Part shown: positions 61,799-64,000 of the stretch, in pieces | Layout: each line of letters begins with the position of its first letter | How positions within the stretch are numbered: the stretch's first letter is position 1 | Source: Streptomyces violaceoruber | Lineage (GTDB): Bacteria > Actinomycetota > Actinomycetes > Streptomycetales > Streptomycetaceae | NCBI RefSeq assembly: GCF_033406955.1 | Contig: NZ_CP137734.1 | Location: 1,488,001 to 1,552,000, forward strand | DNA length: 64,000 bases | Reading direction: 5' to 3' | Program-made: the position numbers and the translations under genes | The notes under the pieces: model-generated | What the model was told of the DNA's origin: nothing | Seen by the model: only the letters and a program-made list of their open reading frames with translations | Database searches by the model: none

Positions 61799-61837
61799 CC
61801 GGAGGGCCTGGGACGGGGGATTGCCCAGGCCCTCCGG
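61799..61837 (-). terminator. Terminator of cpkG
   Basis: CCGGAGGGCCTGGG (61799-61812) and CCCAGGCCCTCCGG (61824-61837) form a perfect 14-base stem with an 11-base loop. Reading on the minus strand it is followed by TCTCTTGTTTT. It lies 120 bases after the cpkG stop and upstream of the cpkO promoter. Confidence 0.75.
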
Positions 61838-61907
61838 AGCGTCGGTGACCCTGAGGTGGGCCGACATGAGGGTGTTTCACGTGCTCAGTGTAGCGGTTTT
61901 CGAGACT

Positions 61908-61931
61908 GAAACAGCTAACACAGTCTGTTTT
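61908..61931. promoter_or_regulatory. Distal GBL-receptor operator OA of cpkO
   Basis: GAAACAG ... CTGTTTT with a 10-base centre, about 210-235 bases upstream of the OB promoter core. This matches the recalled position of OA relative to the kasO start. It shares half-sites with the box before cprA. It sits just after the cpkG stop. Confidence 0.72.
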
Positions 61932-61957
61932 GGCCCGTCCGGCGACCGCCGGGACGG

Positions 61958-63514
61958 TCAGCCGATCGGAGCCAGCCGCGCTCCGTCGGTGTCCCGGATG
62001 ATCGCGCACACGTCGCGCAGCGCGGCCTCCAGCCGGTCGATCTCCTCGTCCGTGACGTACACCGACGGCTCGAACCGCAGAGTGTTCACCGCGCTCGACG
62101 TCGGGAAGACACGGACGCGGTGCTCCCGCAGGATGTGGCCCGCGACGAAGTAGCCGAAGAACCCGCTCCGGGCGACCTGCCGCAGCGGGTCGGCCGTGGC
62201 GTCCGACTGGTCCCGGAACTCGAGCCCCAGCATCAGGCCGCGCCCGCGCACGTCCCGCACCGTCTCGGGGAAGTCCGCCCGGACCGACCGGAGCATTCCG
62301 AGCAGGCGCTCACCGCGCTCCGCCGCCCGGCGGTAGACCGCACCGCCGTCGGCCTCCATGATCTCGAGCACCTTGAGCCCGATGAGGCAGGAGAAGGCGT
62401 CCTTGGCGAAGGTGGAGCTGTGGGCCAGTTCGAACTGCCCGTGGTAGAGCGGCTTGCGGACGAGCAGCACCGCGGACTTGGCGATACCGCCGCCCAGGCT
62501 CTTGGCCAGCGTGTAGTAGTCGCCCTTCAGCCCCAGCCGGGTGGCCGCCAGGAAGCTGCCGGTGCGTCCCATGCCGCTCTGGATCTCGTCGACGACGACC
62601 GGGATCCGGGCCTCGGCACAGACCTCCTGGACCTCCGCCACGAACTCGGCGGACAGCTCGTGGATGCCGCCCTCACCCTGGACGGGCTCCAGGACGAAGG
62701 CCGTGAACAGCGGGTGGTCCCGCTCGACGACCTGTACCCGGCCGCCCTCCACGACCAGGTCGAGCAGGTGCGGCCGCTCCTCGTCGACGATCTTGCGCAG
62801 CGCCCCCGGCTGGTCCCGGGGCACGAACCTGGCTTGCGCGGCGAGGGACTTGAACGGCAGCCGGTAGCCCGGGTTGTGGGTGAGCTGGACGCTGCCGGCG
62901 AGCTTGCCGTGGAAGGCGCCTTCCGGGGTGAGGAACAGCGGGCCGCGGGCCAGCTGTTCCTCGTTCCTGCGCCGGACGTCCGCGATCAGCTCGTCGGCGG
63001 ACCCGGCGACCCGTGGCGGGACCGTGGCGGTGCCGTCGGCGACCCGGGCCCGGACCTCCTCCAGGTGGGCGTCGATCTCCTCGGTGAGTGCCGACAGCCG
63101 CAGTCCGCGGTCGAGTTCGGCGTGCTTCATCGCCGCCTCGACGGCCTCCGCGCCGCTGTTGGCGAAGATGGCGTAGTACGACTCGTCGTCGCCGCGTTCG
63201 CGCTGGACGATCCGGTTCAGCTCCGCCGCCAGTTCGTCGGCGTACGGATGGCGGGAGAACTGCGCGTGGACGGGCGTCTGCCGGTCCAGCAGTTCTCTGG
63301 CCCGGTCGTTGATCTCCGGGTTGTTGTGCCCGAGCATCAGCGAGCCGTAGCCGCCGACGAAGTCGAGTACGGCGATCTCCTCGCCGTCCTCACCGCGCCG
63401 GTACAGGGTGTTGCCCTCCGCGCGCACGTAGGCGGCGTCCAGGCCGCCGGAGGCGAGCACCTCCAGCAGAAACGGCTCGGCGAAGCCGTCCCGTGTGGTC
63501 GGCTGGTCGGTCAT
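61958..63514 (-). CDS. cpkG: Class III PLP aminotransferase CpkG
   Basis: 518 residues. FANSGAEAVEAAMKHAELDR binds the PLP phosphate, VVVDEIQSGMGRTG holds the Asp that contacts the pyridine N, and TLAKSLGGGIAKSAV the Schiff-base Lys (about residue 333). It is longer than usual class III enzymes because of a charged helical insert (ALTEEIDAHLEEVRARVADG, about residues 150-195). In S. coelicolor the homologue (SCO6279) aminates the released polyketide aldehyde. Separated from cpkF by 10 bases. Confidence 0.87.
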   Translation of the reverse strand: MTDQPTTRDGFAEPFLLEVLASGGLDAAYVRAEGNTLYRRGEDGEEIAVLDFVGGYGSLMLGHNNPEINDRARELLDRQTPVHAQFSRHPYADELAAELNRIVQRERGDDESYYAIFANSGAEAVEAAMKHAELDRGLRLSALTEEIDAHLEEVRARVADGTATVPPRVAGSADELIADVRRRNEEQLARGPLFLTPEGAFHGKLAGSVQLTHNPGYRLPFKSLAAQARFVPRDQPGALRKIVDEERPHLLDLVVEGGRVQVVERDHPLFTAFVLEPVQGEGGIHELSAEFVAEVQEVCAEARIPVVVDEIQSGMGRTGSFLAATRLGLKGDYYTLAKSLGGGIAKSAVLLVRKPLYHGQFELAHSSTFAKDAFSCLIGLKVLEIMEADGGAVYRRAAERGERLLGMLRSVRADFPETVRDVRGRGLMLGLEFRDQSDATADPLRQVARSGFFGYFVAGHILREHRVRVFPTSSAVNTLRFEPSVYVTDEEIDRLEAALRDVCAIIRDTDGARLAPIG

Positions 63515-63524
63515 GTCGGTCCCT

Positions 63525-64000
63525 TCAGGCGCTGGTGACGGGTTCTTCGCGGGCCGCGGCGGACGCGGCGGATGCCGGACCGGCCGTGGGCTCGCCGCTC
63601 TCGGGTGCGGCGTCGGGGGCGGCCCCGGCGCCGATGGCCGGGATGTGGCGGAGCAGTACGAGGGCGACGACGGCGGTCAGTACGGCCATGCCCGCGCTCA
63701 CCCAGGCGGTGGCGTGGAAACCGGACGTGAACGCCTCGCGGGCGGCGGTGAGGAGCTGCTCGCCGACGTCCTGCGGCAGCGACTCCGCGGCCTTGGCGGC
63801 CCCGCCGACGGTGTCCCGGGCGGCCTCCTCCGCCGCGGCCGGGATACCCGCCGGAGCGGTGTCGGCGATCCCGGAGCGGTAGACGGCGACGGCGACGCTG
63901 CCGGTGACCGCGATGCCGAACGCCAGTCCCAGGTCGTAGGCGGTCTGCCCGGTCGCGGACGCGGCACCGGCCTTCTCGGGCGGGGCCGCGCCGGAGGCGA
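63525..64000 (-). CDS. cpkF: MFS exporter CpkF (DHA2 family), 3' part only
   Basis: The minus strand encodes the C-terminal 158 or so residues of a DHA2 transporter: a late helix (TAYDLGLAFGIAVTGSVAVA, VYRSGIAD), the long hydrophilic loop before helix 14 (REAFTSGFHATAWVSAGMAV, LTAVVALVLLRHIPA) and an Ala-rich tail to TSA. The gene enters from beyond the right edge. In the cpk cluster it is thought to export coelimycin-type products. Confidence 0.82.
   Translation of the reverse strand, partial: ASGAAPPEKAGAASATGQTAYDLGLAFGIAVTGSVAVAVYRSGIADTAPAGIPAAAEEAARDTVGGAAKAAESLPQDVGEQLLTAAREAFTSGFHATAWVSAGMAVLTAVVALVLLRHIPAIGAGAAPDAAPESGEPTAGPASAASAAAREEPVTSA

Overview
The window is high-GC actinobacterial DNA from a Streptomyces. 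It shows typical Streptomyces codon use, GTG and TTG starts, 4-nt start/stop overlaps, SARP and gamma-butyrolactone (GBL) receptor regulators and Tat-exported enzymes. Gene order and sequence from about 27 kb to the right edge match what I remember of the Streptomyces coelicolor cprA-to-cpk (coelimycin) chromosomal region. The strain is therefore probably S. coelicolor or a very close relative (S. lividans / S. violaceoruber group). This attribution is by recall, not by a search.

Left part (0-27 kb), accessory and partly decayed. A Type ISP-like restriction-modification gene runs off the left edge. It is followed by a graveyard of IS110, pcaD and universal-stress-protein relics (3.3-5.6 kb). 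Next come a large LuxR/LAL regulator (6.0-8.7 kb), a DHA2 drug transporter with a partner membrane protein, and a run of small membrane or stress-type proteins (8.8-18.5 kb): DUF2252 translationally coupled to a K+ channel, DUF308, SHOCT, DUF7144-like, a diacylglycerol-kinase-like protein, LapA-like, and a HAD phosphatase. A GBL-receptor-like TetR follows. The stretch 19.5-26.9 kb mixes integrase, IS5, IS110, DUF4253, DUF3500 and DUF475 remnants with intact islands (DUF3152, TerD, and a three-gene hypothetical-Fic-DUF5958 operon).

Middle part (27-51 kb), regulation and catabolism. cprA has an upstream GBL-receptor-box-like element. A CYP157-type P450 lacking the K-helix ExxR arginine lies beside the collapsed relic of a second copy. 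A LysR gene and palindrome face six co-directional genes (two FAH-fold proteins, cyclase-family hydrolase, FAD monooxygenase, ACMSD-like amidohydrolase, VOC extradiol dioxygenase) that look like a complete aromatic ring-cleavage pathway of unknown substrate. Next are a Tat-exported GH3 N-acetylglucosaminidase behind two tandem DasR-like boxes, a carnitine-type catabolic operon with an XRE-TetR fusion regulator, and an ABC half-transporter. A GntR regulator and a five-gene trans-4-hydroxyproline catabolic operon share one putative operator sequence.

Right part (51-64 kb), one end of the coelimycin (cpk) cluster: SARP cpkN, thioesterase scoT, pseudo-GBL receptor scbR2, carboxylase subunits cpkL/cpkK, tailoring genes cpkJ/cpkI/cpkH, SARP cpkO (kasO) with its promoter and two receptor operators, aminotransferase cpkG, and the 3' end of transporter cpkF. 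The polyketide synthase genes and scbA/scbR would lie beyond the right edge.

No tRNA, rRNA or CRISPR array was seen.
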